DNA from: Burkholderia arboris
Lineage (GTDB): Bacteria > Pseudomonadota > Gammaproteobacteria > Burkholderiales > Burkholderiaceae
DNA length: 64,000 bases
NCBI RefSeq assembly: GCF_902499125.1
Contig: NZ_CABVPX010000022.1
Location: forward strand, 1 to 64,000
Direction of reading: 5' to 3'
Position 1 is the stretch's first letter. Every line of letters begins with the position of its first letter. The position numbers and the translations under genes were made by a program. The notes under the pieces were generated by a model. The model searched no databases, had not been told where the DNA came from, and saw only the letters and a list, made by a program, of their open reading frames with translations. Shown here piece after piece: positions 24,910 to 33,960 of this stretch.

Positions 24910-26301
24910 TCAATTCATCGACAGCGTCGGCGCCGGGCGCGTGAAGCCGCGCGTCAGCCACGCGAGCTGGCAGAGCCCGAGCACGAGCCAGCCGATGCCG
25001 ACGTAGAACGTCTGGCGCGACAGCCCCGCCCAAAGCCACACGTTCATCGCGAAGCCGACCGCCGGCATCAGGCCGAACGTGATCCAGCCCGCCGCTTGAC
25101 GGTGCTCGGGCCGGCTCAGATAGCTGCGCATCACACACAGGTTCACGACCGCGAACGCAACGAGCGCGCCGAAACTGATCATCGTCGACGCAAGATCGAG
25201 CGTGATGAACAGCGCGGACAGCGAGACGAAGCCCACTGCGAGCGTCGCGCGCACCGGCGTGCGCAGCCGTGCATGCAGGTGCCCGAACACGCGTTCGGGC
25301 AGCACGCGGTCGCGGCCCATCGCGAACAGCACGCGCGTCACGCTTGCCTGCCCGGCCATCGCGCTCGCGAAGCAGCCGGCCACGTACACCGCGACGAAGA
25401 ACGCCGACAGCGTGCGGCCGCCGACGCGCCCCATCAGCTCGAGGCTGGCCGAATCGAGATCCTTGAACGCGTGCCAGTCGGGAAACACCCGTTGACCGGC
25501 ATACGCGATCAGCATGAACAGCAGGCCGCTCGCGAGGGTGCAGAGCAGGATCGCGCGCGGCACCGTGCGCCGCGGCTCGCGCGTTTCCTCGGACAGCGTG
25601 GTGACCGCATCGAAGCCGAGAAACGACAGGCACAAGATCGCGGAGCCGGCGAAGATCGCGCGCGCATCGCCCGACGACGGCAGCGCGATGGCCATCGACA
25701 GCCCTTCGCCGGTCGCGACATGCGTCGATGCGATGACGAAGATCGCGATGAACACGAGCTGGCTCGCGATCAGGATCAGGTTCACGCGATTGACGAGCCG
25801 GATGCCGACGATGTTCAGCCCGGTGACCAGCGCGATGCTGCCGACGATCCACACGCTGGCCGGCACGCCGGGGCAAATCTGTTTCATGTAGATGCCGATC
25901 GCGAGGTAGCTGATCATCGGAATGAACAGGTAGTCCATCAGCAACGCCCAGCCGACCATGAAGCCGGCCGACGTGCCGAAGTTGCGGCTCGCGAACGTAT
26001 AGGCCGACCCGGCGCTCGGCATCAGCCGCGCCATGTGGCCGTAGCTGCGCGCGGTGAACAGCATCGCGACCAGCGTGACCGCGTACGCGGCCGTCAGGTG
26101 CCCGTTCGTCTCGCTCGTGACGAGGCCGTAGGTCGTGAACACCGTCATCGGCAGCATGTACGCGAGGCCGAAGATCACCAGCGTCGAGAGCCCGAGCACA
26201 TGCGGCTTGCGGCGTTCGTCCGGGTCGCTCCGATACGCCTGCGCGCCGAAGTCATGCGTCGCGGCGACCGATGCGGTTCGACCGGGCCTGTCGTTGTCCA
26301 T
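24910..26301 (-). CDS. APC superfamily amino acid/polyamine permease
   Basis: 463 residues, about 12 membrane helices after a 35-residue polar N terminus. The first helix contains F-G-L-A-Y-M-L-P-M-T-V-F, and the following L-M-P-S-A-G-S-A-Y-T-F-A matches the APC G-S-x-Y signature region; the overall pattern is nearest to the PuuP-like putrescine/amino-acid importers. GAGGA precedes the start. It is the first gene of the catabolic operon running to the aminotransferase 47 bases downstream, and is divergent from an AraC regulator, so it probably imports the operon's substrate. Confidence 0.85.
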   Translation of the reverse strand: MDNDRPGRTASVAATHDFGAQAYRSDPDERRKPHVLGLSTLVIFGLAYMLPMTVFTTYGLVTSETNGHLTAAYAVTLVAMLFTARSYGHMARLMPSAGSAYTFASRNFGTSAGFMVGWALLMDYLFIPMISYLAIGIYMKQICPGVPASVWIVGSIALVTGLNIVGIRLVNRVNLILIASQLVFIAIFVIASTHVATGEGLSMAIALPSSGDARAIFAGSAILCLSFLGFDAVTTLSEETREPRRTVPRAILLCTLASGLLFMLIAYAGQRVFPDWHAFKDLDSASLELMGRVGGRTLSAFFVAVYVAGCFASAMAGQASVTRVLFAMGRDRVLPERVFGHLHARLRTPVRATLAVGFVSLSALFITLDLASTMISFGALVAFAVVNLCVMRSYLSRPEHRQAAGWITFGLMPAVGFAMNVWLWAGLSRQTFYVGIGWLVLGLCQLAWLTRGFTRPAPTLSMN

Positions 26302-26436
26302 GCTGTCCTCACGTGGGTGGCGTCCATGACCTCAAACACGCGTGCGTCCGGCGCGGCCGGCAGAGCACGACTGGAAGAAAGTGTGGTTCGCCAAAAACTC
26401 GAGGACGAATGAGAAAAGCGGACGTAATCGGGGGAT

Positions 26437-26511
26437 ATTTTCGGACACGATGCCAGGCATCGCGCCATTGAGCCGTGCATGCTGCTGTGCGGCACTGGCA
26501 TTTTTCGGACA
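26437..26511. promoter_or_regulatory. Direct repeats and palindrome in the permease/AraC divergent promoter region
   Basis: TTTTCGGACA occurs twice in the same orientation (26438-26447 and 26502-26511), 64 bases apart, close to six helical turns. The palindrome CGATGCC-A-GGCATCG (26448-26462) directly abuts the first copy. Directly repeated sites are typical for AraC-type activators, so these are candidate sites for the adjacent regulator. Confidence 0.4.
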
Positions 26512-26553
26512 TTCCGGCTATGTTCTACGCGACCCCGTCACCGCATCGGCACC

Positions 26554-27648
26554 ATGAACAGCCGTTCCCTTCGAAACCAGAGCCGGGCCGAGCGCAGCCT
26601 GCGTTCGGCGCTCGGCCTCGCGCGCCCGGCAGGGCGCCAGGAAGACATTCCGGCCACCGTCCACGCGATCGCGGTCGCGCTGGACGAGTGCCGCGTGCGG
26701 CACATCGACGGCGCCGCGCTGCTCGAAGGCACGGGGCTCGGCGCGGACGAAGTCGCATCGCCGAACCTGCACGTGAATCGCGGCCAGGAACAACGTTGCT
26801 TCCGCAACCTGCTGCGCTGCAGCGGCGTGCCGTCGATCGGGCTGTCGATCGGCGCGCGTCTGCATGTGTCGACGCTCGGCCTCGCCGGCTACGCGATGCT
26901 GATCAGCGGCTCCGTGATGCAGGCGTTCCGGTGCATGGGCCAGTTTCCGCTGTTCATGGGGCTCTATTTCGACGTGCGCATCGACGCGCACGCGAGCGGC
27001 ATGAGCGTGACCATCGGCCGCTACAACGGCGAGCCCGATCTCGAGGTGTTCCAGGTCGACATGTGCCTGTCCAGCCTGCGCCTGATCGTGTCCGATCTCG
27101 TCGGCAAGCCGGTGTGGCCCGAACAGCTGCAGCTCGCGCGCCGCACGCCGCGCAACGCGACCGACTACGCGCGCCACTTCGGCTGCCCGGTCGCGTTCAA
27201 CGCGGGCGACAACCGTCTCGTGTTCACGTCCGTGAACGGCACGGAAGCGCCGCGCCTCGCGAACGCAGTCAGCTTCAATGCGCTGCACGGCCAGTGCGAG
27301 GTGCTCGAACGGCAGTGGGCCGCGTCGGTCGGCACGCGCTTCGCCGATCGCGCGAAGGAATTGATGGCGCGCGACCTCGCGCGCTTCAAGTCGATGACGT
27401 CGCTCGCCAGCGCACTGCACCTGACGGAACGCACGCTGCGCAGGCGGCTCGACAAGGACGGCATCACGTTTCAGTCGCTGCTCGACGACGTGCGTCGCGA
27501 CGAAGCCGTACGGCTGCTCGACGATCACACGCTGACGGTGGCCGCGATCGCCGAACGGCTCGGCTACAGCGAGCCGCGCAGCTTCCGTCATGCGTACCGG
27601 CGCTGGACCGGCAGGACGCCGCGCGCAGACCCGGACGTCGACGCGTGA
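26554..27648 (+). CDS. AraC family transcriptional regulator
   Basis: 364 residues from MNSRSLRNQSR; in-frame codons upstream at 26479 would add 25 residues with no better site. The N-terminal domain (to about 240) is of the arabinose-binding-type found in OruR/ArgR-like AraC members. The C-terminal double helix-turn-helix is clear: M-T-S-L-A-S-A-L-H-L-T-E-R-T-L-R-R-R-L near 285-303 and V-A-A-I-A-E-R-L-G-Y-S-E-P-R-S-F-R-H-A-Y-R-R-W near 330-352. Divergent from the permease operon with 252 bases between, it is the likely activator of that operon in response to its substrate. Confidence 0.9.
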   Translation: MNSRSLRNQSRAERSLRSALGLARPAGRQEDIPATVHAIAVALDECRVRHIDGAALLEGTGLGADEVASPNLHVNRGQEQRCFRNLLRCSGVPSIGLSIGARLHVSTLGLAGYAMLISGSVMQAFRCMGQFPLFMGLYFDVRIDAHASGMSVTIGRYNGEPDLEVFQVDMCLSSLRLIVSDLVGKPVWPEQLQLARRTPRNATDYARHFGCPVAFNAGDNRLVFTSVNGTEAPRLANAVSFNALHGQCEVLERQWAASVGTRFADRAKELMARDLARFKSMTSLASALHLTERTLRRRLDKDGITFQSLLDDVRRDEAVRLLDDHTLTVAAIAERLGYSEPRSFRHAYRRWTGRTPRADPDVDA

Positions 27649-27658
27649 ACCGGATGCG

Positions 27659-28609
27659 CTACCGCTTCGCCCTGACGCGCCGCGGACGCGCGCACCGCCG
27701 CGTCATGTCGGCCTGAAGCCGCTTCGCCTGGCTTTCGAGAATCCGGCAGAACGCTTCCGTGAAGGCACTGCCCGGCCGCAGCGACGGGCGCAGCATCGCG
27801 ATACGGCGCGGCGGAATCGTCTCGATCGGCACGAACGCGAGCCCGGTCGCATCGATCGATGCCGCCGTCAGGCTGTCGACGATCGCGCGGCGCCCGGCGA
27901 GCTGCACCATCCGGCACGCGAGCGCCGAGCTCGACACGCGCGCGTGGATCGCGTGCCGGTTCTCGGACGCCGACAGCAGCGCCTCGAGTTCGGGAATGCC
28001 TTCCAGCGCATCGACGCTCGTCAGCCCGCCGGCTTCGAGATCGGCGAGCGTCACCGTCTGCCGCGTCGCCAGCGGATCGTCGGCGCGCATCGCGCAGACG
28101 ATCGTCGAATCGAGCAGGTGCTGCTCGGTGACGTTGCGCATCGCGCGAAACGGCGCGCAGATACCGAGATCCATCTGCTGGCTCTCGACGAGATCGAGCA
28201 TCCGCTCCGCGTTCTCGATCGCGACTTCGACGAACACCTTCGGATACGTCTCCTGGAACACGGTGATCGCTTCGGGCAGCAGCCGCTCCGTCACCGCCGG
28301 ATACGCGCAGATGCCGAGGCGGCCGAGCGTGCCGGCGCGCAACCCGTCCGCGAGTTCGTTCAGCGCATGCAGGCTCGCGTTGGTCCGCTCGGTCTGCTCG
28401 AACAGCAGGATCGCTTCGGCCGTCGGCAGCAGCCGGCCCTTCTCGCGCTTGAACAGCTCGACGCCGAGGCTTTCTTCCAGCACCTTCAACTGTTTCGTCA
28501 CCGCCGGCTGCGAGATGTGCAGGTTGCGTGCCGCCGCCGTCAGCGTCCGGCATCGCACGACCTCGTACAGCAGTTCGACCTGGTGATAGTTGAGCGTTCG
28601 CCTTGCCAT
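27659..28609 (-). CDS. LysR family transcriptional regulator
   Basis: 316 residues from MARRTLNYHQVELLYEV, with GAGAGGGG before it. N-terminal winged helix with R-T-L-T-A-A-A-R-N-L-H-I-S-Q-P-A-V-T-K-Q-L-K-V-L-E pattern, then a type 2 periplasmic-binding effector domain starting near L-G-I-C-A-Y-P-A-V. It is divergent from the MFS/ureohydrolase pair with 154 bases between, and an ATAACC-N3-GGTTAT dyad lies in the gap; it probably autoregulates and activates that pair. It converges on the AraC gene with only 10 bases between stop codons. Confidence 0.9.
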   Translation of the reverse strand: MARRTLNYHQVELLYEVVRCRTLTAAARNLHISQPAVTKQLKVLEESLGVELFKREKGRLLPTAEAILLFEQTERTNASLHALNELADGLRAGTLGRLGICAYPAVTERLLPEAITVFQETYPKVFVEVAIENAERMLDLVESQQMDLGICAPFRAMRNVTEQHLLDSTIVCAMRADDPLATRQTVTLADLEAGGLTSVDALEGIPELEALLSASENRHAIHARVSSSALACRMVQLAGRRAIVDSLTAASIDATGLAFVPIETIPPRRIAMLRPSLRPGSAFTEAFCRILESQAKRLQADMTRRCARPRRVRAKR

Positions 28610-28645
28610 GTGCCCCTCTCTTCGACGCTGGATACGCGCAAGAGC

Positions 28646-28660
28646 ATAACCCACGGTTAT
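28646..28660. promoter_or_regulatory. LysR-type dyad in the LysR/MFS intergenic region
   Basis: ATAACC-CAC-GGTTAT: perfect 6-base arms, 15 bases in all, containing a T-N11-A spacing typical of LysR recognition. It is 37 bases upstream of the LysR start and about 104 upstream of the MFS start. Confidence 0.55.
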
Positions 28661-28763
28661 AGGGCGCGGTCCGACAATGTATTGGCGGAACAGGCCGGAA
28701 TTCGATGAAATCACGGCTTTGAACACAAAAGCGGCCGCAACGGGCAGGTCGGGAGACACAACG

Positions 28764-30074
28764 ATGCAGACTATGTCGAGCTCACGGGCGCAGAAGCCCA
28801 CGAAATTCCGGTGGTTCATGGTGTTCCTCGCGTTTCTCGCGATCGTCACCAACTACATGGACCGCGCCAACCTGGCGGTCGCGCTGCCGTACATGAATAC
28901 GGAGCTGCATCTGTCGTCCGCCGAATCGGGTCTGATCCTCGGCGCGTTCTTCTGGACCTATGCGGCGTGCCAGATCCCGGCCGGCATGCTCGTCGACCGG
29001 TTCGGCGCGAAACTCGTGTTCGCGGGCGCCGTCGTGTGGTGGTCGGCGTTCACGATGGCGACGAGCCTCGCGCGCGGCGGCGCATCGCTGCTCGGCCTGC
29101 GCTTCCTGCTCGGCGTCGGCGAAGCCGGCGCGTTCCCGTCGGCGACGAAATTCGTCGAGCGGTGGTTTCCGCCGACCGAACGCGGCCTCGCGTCCGGCAT
29201 CTACGATTGCGGCGCGCGCGGCGGCACGCTGATCGCCCTGCCGATCTGCACGGCCATCATCACCGCGTTTGGCTGGCGCGCGTCGTTCATCTTCACCGGC
29301 GTGATCGGTCTCCTGTGGGTCGTCGTCTGGCTGCTGGTCGCGAGCGAGTTTCCGTCGCAGAGCCGCTTCGTCAACGAAGCCGAAGCGAAACACGTCGGCC
29401 AGGATGCGCCCACCGAAAAGCGTGCGCCGGTCCGCATCAAGTGGCGCGAGCTGTTCACGTCGCGCGTGGTGTGGGCGATGTCGCTGGGCTTCGCGTGCCA
29501 GGGCTACGTCGTCTACTTCTTCATCACGTGGTACCCGACCTACCTCGTGAAGGAGCGCGGCTTCAGCCTGCTGCAGCTCGGCTTCTACGGCATTCTGCCG
29601 GGCCTCGCGGGGCTGGTCGGCTCGTGGGTCGGCGGCTGGATCTCGGACCGGATCGCCGCGAGCCATTACGGCCTGAACTTCGCGCGCAAGTTCTGCATCG
29701 TCGTCGGGATGGCGCTGAGCGCAACGATCGGCCTCGCGGGGCTCGCGTCGCAGGCCTGGCTCGCGCTGCTGCTGCTGTCGATCGCGTTCTTCGGCGTGTC
29801 GGTCGCCACGTCGAGCATTCTCGCGCTGCCAGCCGACGTGTCCGCGCGCGGCGAACGCTCGGTGGCCGGCACGGTGGCCGGCTTCCAGAACTGCATCTCC
29901 AATCTCGCGGGCATCGCGAGCCCGGCCGTGATCGGCCTGCTGAAGGATGCGACCGGCTCGTTCACGCCGGGCCTGATCTCGGCGTCGGTCATGGCGATCA
30001 TCGGCTGCCTGATCTACATCTTCATGCTCGGGCCGATCCGTTCGGACGTGCTCGAGCACGTCGTCGCCGACTGA
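28764..30074 (+). CDS. MFS transporter, anion:cation symporter type
   Basis: 436 residues, ATG preceded by GGGAGA. Twelve membrane helices; the first loop carries N-Y-M-D-R-A-N-L-A-V-A-L-P, the signature of the ACS (glucarate/galactonate/phthalate) group, and D-R-F-G-A-K is the MFS loop 2-3 motif. An in-frame extension to 28677 lacks a ribosome site. The next gene, 52 bases downstream, is a ureohydrolase-family enzyme, so the imported compound may carry a guanidino or acyl-guanidine group rather than a sugar acid; that is inference. Confidence 0.88.
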   Translation: MQTMSSSRAQKPTKFRWFMVFLAFLAIVTNYMDRANLAVALPYMNTELHLSSAESGLILGAFFWTYAACQIPAGMLVDRFGAKLVFAGAVVWWSAFTMATSLARGGASLLGLRFLLGVGEAGAFPSATKFVERWFPPTERGLASGIYDCGARGGTLIALPICTAIITAFGWRASFIFTGVIGLLWVVVWLLVASEFPSQSRFVNEAEAKHVGQDAPTEKRAPVRIKWRELFTSRVVWAMSLGFACQGYVVYFFITWYPTYLVKERGFSLLQLGFYGILPGLAGLVGSWVGGWISDRIAASHYGLNFARKFCIVVGMALSATIGLAGLASQAWLALLLLSIAFFGVSVATSSILALPADVSARGERSVAGTVAGFQNCISNLAGIASPAVIGLLKDATGSFTPGLISASVMAIIGCLIYIFMLGPIRSDVLEHVVAD

Positions 30075-30126
30075 CGGGCACGCAGCCGTTCACGCGCAAT
30101 CCGCCCGCTTATTCAACGAGGAAAAC

Positions 30127-31056
30127 ATGCTTTGCGATTCACCGAAGGTGCCGTTTCTTGCCCAGGGTTCCGAGCAGGACACGGAGAAGGTTTCCGCCAC
30201 GTTCGCCGTGCTCGGCGCGCCCTACGGCGTGCCGTACGGCCCGGCGCTGCTGCACTGCGACGCGTCCAACGCGCCCGACAAGGTGCGCGAGCGCAGCTTC
30301 CGCTACGGGCGGCAGGTCGGACACTATGACTTCGACCTGCAAGGCACGCTGTTCGGCGACACGGGCGCGACGTGCGTCGATTGCGGCAACCTGCCCGGCA
30401 CGCTGGACGTCGCGCGCAACGCGGCGGCCGTCACGTCCGCCGTCGCGTCGCTGCTGGCGCGCGGCGCGATTCCGGTGGTGCTCGGCGGCGACGACTCGAT
30501 TCCGGCGCTCTGCGTGCGCGCGTTCGACGCGTACGGGCCGCTGAACGTGCTGCAGTTCGACGCGCACCTCGACTTTCGCGACGAAGTCGACGGCGAGCGG
30601 CACGGCTATTCGAGCCCGATCCGGCGCATTCGCGAGATGCCGTTCGTCAAGCGGATCGTCCAGGTCGGCCTGCGCGGCAGCGGCAGCGCACGCACGAGCG
30701 ACGTGGAAGACGCATTGTGCTCGGGCAACGTGCTCGTGCCGGCCGACGTCGTGCACGATGAAGGGATCGAAGCCGTCACGCGGCACCTGGTGGACGACGC
30801 GCCGTGGTTCGTGACCGTCGACATCGACGGCCTCGACCCGGGCATCGCGCCGGGCGTGGTCGCACCGATGCCGGGCGGCCTGACGTTCCACCAGACGCGC
30901 GGCATCCTCCGCCACCTGTGCGCGCAGACGCGCCTCGCGGGGATCGACGTCGTCGAATATCACCCGGCGCTCGACGTGCGCGAGATGACCGCACTGACGA
31001 TCGTGCGGCTGCTGACCAACGTGATCGGCACGAGCGCGCGTCGCATGGCGCGGTAA
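30127..31056 (+). CDS. Ureohydrolase (agmatinase/arginase family) with altered metal ligand
   Basis: 309 residues, GAGGA before the ATG. Family motifs: G-G-D-D-S-I-P near 120-126, D145-A-H147-L-D149 and D232-I-D234-G-L-D-P. These enzymes use two manganese ions to hydrolyse guanidino groups to urea. In agmatinases and arginases the first motif is G-G-[DE]-H-S with the His binding a metal; here D123 takes that place while all other ligands are kept. The change may alter metal choice or substrate. It follows the MFS gene and is probably controlled by the divergent LysR regulator. Confidence 0.85.
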   Translation: MLCDSPKVPFLAQGSEQDTEKVSATFAVLGAPYGVPYGPALLHCDASNAPDKVRERSFRYGRQVGHYDFDLQGTLFGDTGATCVDCGNLPGTLDVARNAAAVTSAVASLLARGAIPVVLGGDDSIPALCVRAFDAYGPLNVLQFDAHLDFRDEVDGERHGYSSPIRRIREMPFVKRIVQVGLRGSGSARTSDVEDALCSGNVLVPADVVHDEGIEAVTRHLVDDAPWFVTVDIDGLDPGIAPGVVAPMPGGLTFHQTRGILRHLCAQTRLAGIDVVEYHPALDVREMTALTIVRLLTNVIGTSARRMAR

Positions 31057-31254
31057 CGGCTGCAGGCGTCGAGGCGTCCGACGAGCGCGGGCGCTTCGGC
31101 GAAACATGTTCGGAGACGGCCTGGCACAGCTTCATCCAGGCAACGATCTCACCACATCATTCGGAATTCGAATTATTTCCCTCAGCACTCCGGTGCGACC
31201 CTCTTCGCCGCCGCCGCATGACCGGCCACCCATCGCCGCGATCGTTCCCCACGG

Positions 31255-31283
31255 TAGACGCGATTCATCGATTGCTCTATACT
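31255..31283 (+). promoter_or_regulatory. Sigma-70-like promoter for the ABC operon
   Basis: TAGACG and TATACT separated by 17 bases (4 of 6 and 5 of 6 consensus matches), in a locally AT-richer stretch upstream of the ABC transporter genes. Confidence 0.45.
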
Positions 31284-31314
31284 CGCCCCAACTTCATCAC
31301 AAAACGCATGATCT

Positions 31315-31354
31315 CGTGCGCAACGTGATGTCATTTCGCACTTCGTTGCGTACG
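31315..31354 (+). promoter_or_regulatory. Inverted repeat just downstream of the ABC promoter
   Basis: CGCAACG (31319-31325) and CGTTGCG (31344-31350) are perfect; the dyad extends to 10 of 11 paired positions with one G-T mismatch and an 18-base centre. It starts about 30 bases after the -10 box, so it could be an operator or a leader RNA hairpin. Confidence 0.4.
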
Positions 31355-31675
31355 CATCCGTTTCGCCACGTCAAAGGGGCCACCGGCCCCAGCGGTCGGT
31401 TTCAAGCCGCCCGCATCCATGCCGTCTTCGCAGGACGGTGCCCTGCTCGAACGCGCCTCGTCGTTACGGCGCCGCCGGGCCGAACCTGACAATCAGACGA
31501 ACGCAGCATCGCGTTCACCCGACCGCCAGCCGCACATCGGTGCAGCCGGCAGCACTGTTTCCGTCAGTTCAATCGCGGCCATGCCGGGATCACGAACTTC
31601 CATCGCGACGCCATTCGGCGTCATCGCGGCGTGTGCCTGCGCGCGTGCCGCACCGGATTGAGGAGGCGTATCTTC

Positions 31676-32392
31676 ATGACTCGACGCACTGTCCAGCTGG
31701 TGGGCAGCCTGGTGGCAATCATCGCAGTCGGATGGGCATTGGCGCGCGGCATCGGCGCCGACACCTTCCGCCAGCGCGCGGACGATCTCGCCTACTACGC
31801 GGGCCAGCACATGCTGCTGGTCGTCTATTCGATGACACTGGCAGTCGTCGTGGGCGTGCCGGCCGGCGTGCTGCTGAGCCGCCCGCGCTTTCAGCATCAG
31901 GCCGAGCGCTTCATGCAGGTCTTCAACATCGGCAACACGATCCCGTCGCTCGCCGTGCTGGCCATCGCACTCGGCATCTTCGGCATCGGCAGCGTGCCCG
32001 CGATCGTCGCGCTGTTCCTCGCGTCGCTGCTGCCCATTACGCGCAACGCCTACGAAGGCATGAAGAACGTACCGGCCGCGCTGCGCGAGGCCGCCAAAGG
32101 CATCGGCATGACGGGCTGGCAGTCGCTGGTTCGCGTGGAATTGCCCGACGCGCTGCCGATCATCGTCGGCGGCGTACGCACCGCGCTCGCGATCAACGTC
32201 GGGACGGCGCCGCTCGCATACCTGATCGGCGCGGACAGCCTCGGCTCGCTGATCTTCCCCGGCATCTACCTCGACAACCAGCCGCTGCTGCTGCTCGGCG
32301 CGTCGCTCACCGCGATCCTCGCGCTCGTGCTGGACGGTATCGTCGCGGCCGGCAGCCGCCACTGGCTCGCACGCCACGGAGGTACGGCATGA
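31676..32392 (+). CDS. Osmoprotectant ABC transporter permease
   Basis: 238 residues, AGGAGG 9 bases before the ATG. Multi-helix inner-membrane protein of the ProW/OpuCB/YehW type with the cytoplasmic coupling signature E-A-A-K-G-I-G-M-T-G-W-Q-S-L-V-R-V-E-L-P-D. First gene of a four-gene operon; its stop overlaps the start of the binding-protein gene (ATGA). It forms the translocation channel together with the second permease. Confidence 0.9.
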   Translation: MTRRTVQLVGSLVAIIAVGWALARGIGADTFRQRADDLAYYAGQHMLLVVYSMTLAVVVGVPAGVLLSRPRFQHQAERFMQVFNIGNTIPSLAVLAIALGIFGIGSVPAIVALFLASLLPITRNAYEGMKNVPAALREAAKGIGMTGWQSLVRVELPDALPIIVGGVRTALAINVGTAPLAYLIGADSLGSLIFPGIYLDNQPLLLLGASLTAILALVLDGIVAAGSRHWLARHGGTA

Positions 32393-33300
32393 CGCTTCAC
32401 CGCACCCTTCGATCGCTTGCACGCCTGTGCGCCGCCGGCGCGTTGTGCTTCGCGGCCGGCGCGCCGGCCTTCGCCGCAAAGCTCGTGCTGGGCGCGAAGA
32501 ACTTCACCGAGCAATATGTGCTGGCGGAAGTCACGTCGCAATATCTGCGCTCGCGCGGCTACGACGTGGAAGTCCGCTCGGGCCTCGGCAGCACGCTTGC
32601 GCGCAGCGCGCTGGAAAACGGCCAGTTCGACCTGATGTGGGATTACACGGGCACGGCCGCGCTGGTCTACAACAAGATCCAGGACAAGCTCTCGCCCGAA
32701 GAAATGTACCGGCGCGTCAAGGCGCTCGACGTGCCGCGCGGGCTCGTGTGGCTCGACGCGTCGCCGCTCAACGACACCTATGCGATCGGCCTGCCGAGCC
32801 GGCTCGCGCAGGCGACCGGCATCCGGACCGTATCGCAGCTCGCCGAGCACCTGAAGACCGATCCGGCCGCGAAACACTACGTGTTCGGCATGGACGCGGA
32901 ATTCGCGAACCGTCCCGACGGCCTGAAGCCGCTGCTTGCCGCCTACGGCATGCAGTTCAGCCGCGCGCAGTTGAAGCAGATGGACCCGGGGCTCGTCTAC
33001 ACGGCGCTGCACAACAACCAGCTGAAGATCGGCCTCGTGTACACGACCGACGGACGCGTAAAGGGTTTCGGCATCGTGCCGCTCGAGGACGACAAGCACT
33101 TCTTCCCGCCGTACAACGCGACGCCCGTGGTGCGCAAGGACACGCTCGAGCGCAACCCGAAGCTCGCAGCGCAGCTCAACGCGCTGTCGGCCGCACTCGA
33201 CAACGACGTGATGCAGGCGATGGCCAAGGCGGTCGACCTCGACGGCAAATCGCCGCGCGACGTCGCCGACGCGTTCCTGCGCACCCATCCGCTACCGTGA
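32389..33300 (+). CDS. Osmoprotectant (glycine betaine/choline type) substrate-binding protein
   Basis: 303 residues with a Sec signal peptide ending P-A-F-A-A-K near 29. The mature protein begins with L-V-L-G-A-K-N-F-T-E-Q-Y, the mark of the OpuCC/ProX-like OpuAC family, and has W-D-Y-T-G-T-A-A near 85-92 and aromatic residues that usually cage quaternary ammonium groups. It captures the ligand in the periplasm. It is encoded between the two permease genes, overlapping the first and 10 bases from the second. Confidence 0.9.
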   Translation: MTLHRTLRSLARLCAAGALCFAAGAPAFAAKLVLGAKNFTEQYVLAEVTSQYLRSRGYDVEVRSGLGSTLARSALENGQFDLMWDYTGTAALVYNKIQDKLSPEEMYRRVKALDVPRGLVWLDASPLNDTYAIGLPSRLAQATGIRTVSQLAEHLKTDPAAKHYVFGMDAEFANRPDGLKPLLAAYGMQFSRAQLKQMDPGLVYTALHNNQLKIGLVYTTDGRVKGFGIVPLEDDKHFFPPYNATPVVRKDTLERNPKLAAQLNALSAALDNDVMQAMAKAVDLDGKSPRDVADAFLRTHPLP

Positions 33301-33310
33301 AGGAGACCCG

Positions 33311-33960
33311 ATGAGCGTATTCGACTATCTCGCCTCGAGCTGGCCCGAGCTGCTGCAGTTGACGCTGCAGCACGTGTGGCTCGTCGCGATCGCCGTGGGC
33401 TGCGCGATCGTCGCGGGCGTGCCGCTCGGCATCCTCATCAATCGCCACGACTGGCTCGCCGGGCCGCTGCTCGGCATCGCCACGATCGTGCTCACGCTGC
33501 CGTCCATCGCACTGTTCGGCCTGCTGATCCCGTTCTTCTCGCGCTTCGGCCAGGGCATCGGCGCCGCACCCGCGATCACGGCCGTGTTCCTCTACTCGCT
33601 GCTGCCGATCATGCGCAACACCTACCTGGCCTTGCACAACGTCGATGCGGGGATCAAGGAAGCCGGCACCGGCATCGGCATGACCGCGTGGCAGCGCCTG
33701 CGGCTCGTCGACCTGCCGCTGGCGGTGCCCGTGATTCTTGCGGGCGTGCGCACCGCGGTCGTGATGAACATCGGCGTGATGACGATCGCCGCCGTGGTGG
33801 GCGCAGGTGGCCTCGGCACGCTGATCCTGCGCGCCATCGGGCAGAGCAGCATGATGAAACTGCTGGTGGGCGCGGTGCTCGTGAGCCTGCTCGCGATCGT
33901 CGCCGACCGGCTGCTGCAGATGCTGCAGCGGGCATTGACACCGAAGGGAGTGCAGAAGAC

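Larger units (their letters stand above)
31057..31675. other. Long leader region upstream of the osmoprotectant ABC operon
   Basis: 619 bases without a credible gene. It includes a sigma-70-like promoter (31255-31283) and a long inverted repeat (31315-31354), leaving a leader of roughly 390 bases before the first ABC gene. Short open frames inside are Arg/Ser/Ala-rich without ribosome sites. Confidence 0.55.

Noticed and set aside
22139..25006. Plus-strand open frame of 955 codons opposite the aldehyde dehydrogenase and aminotransferase genes
   Set aside because: Covers two well-supported minus-strand genes and shows the same Arg/His-rich antisense composition.
31419..31661. Short open frame in the leader of the ABC operon
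   Set aside because: No ribosome site or codon bias; treated as leader sequence.
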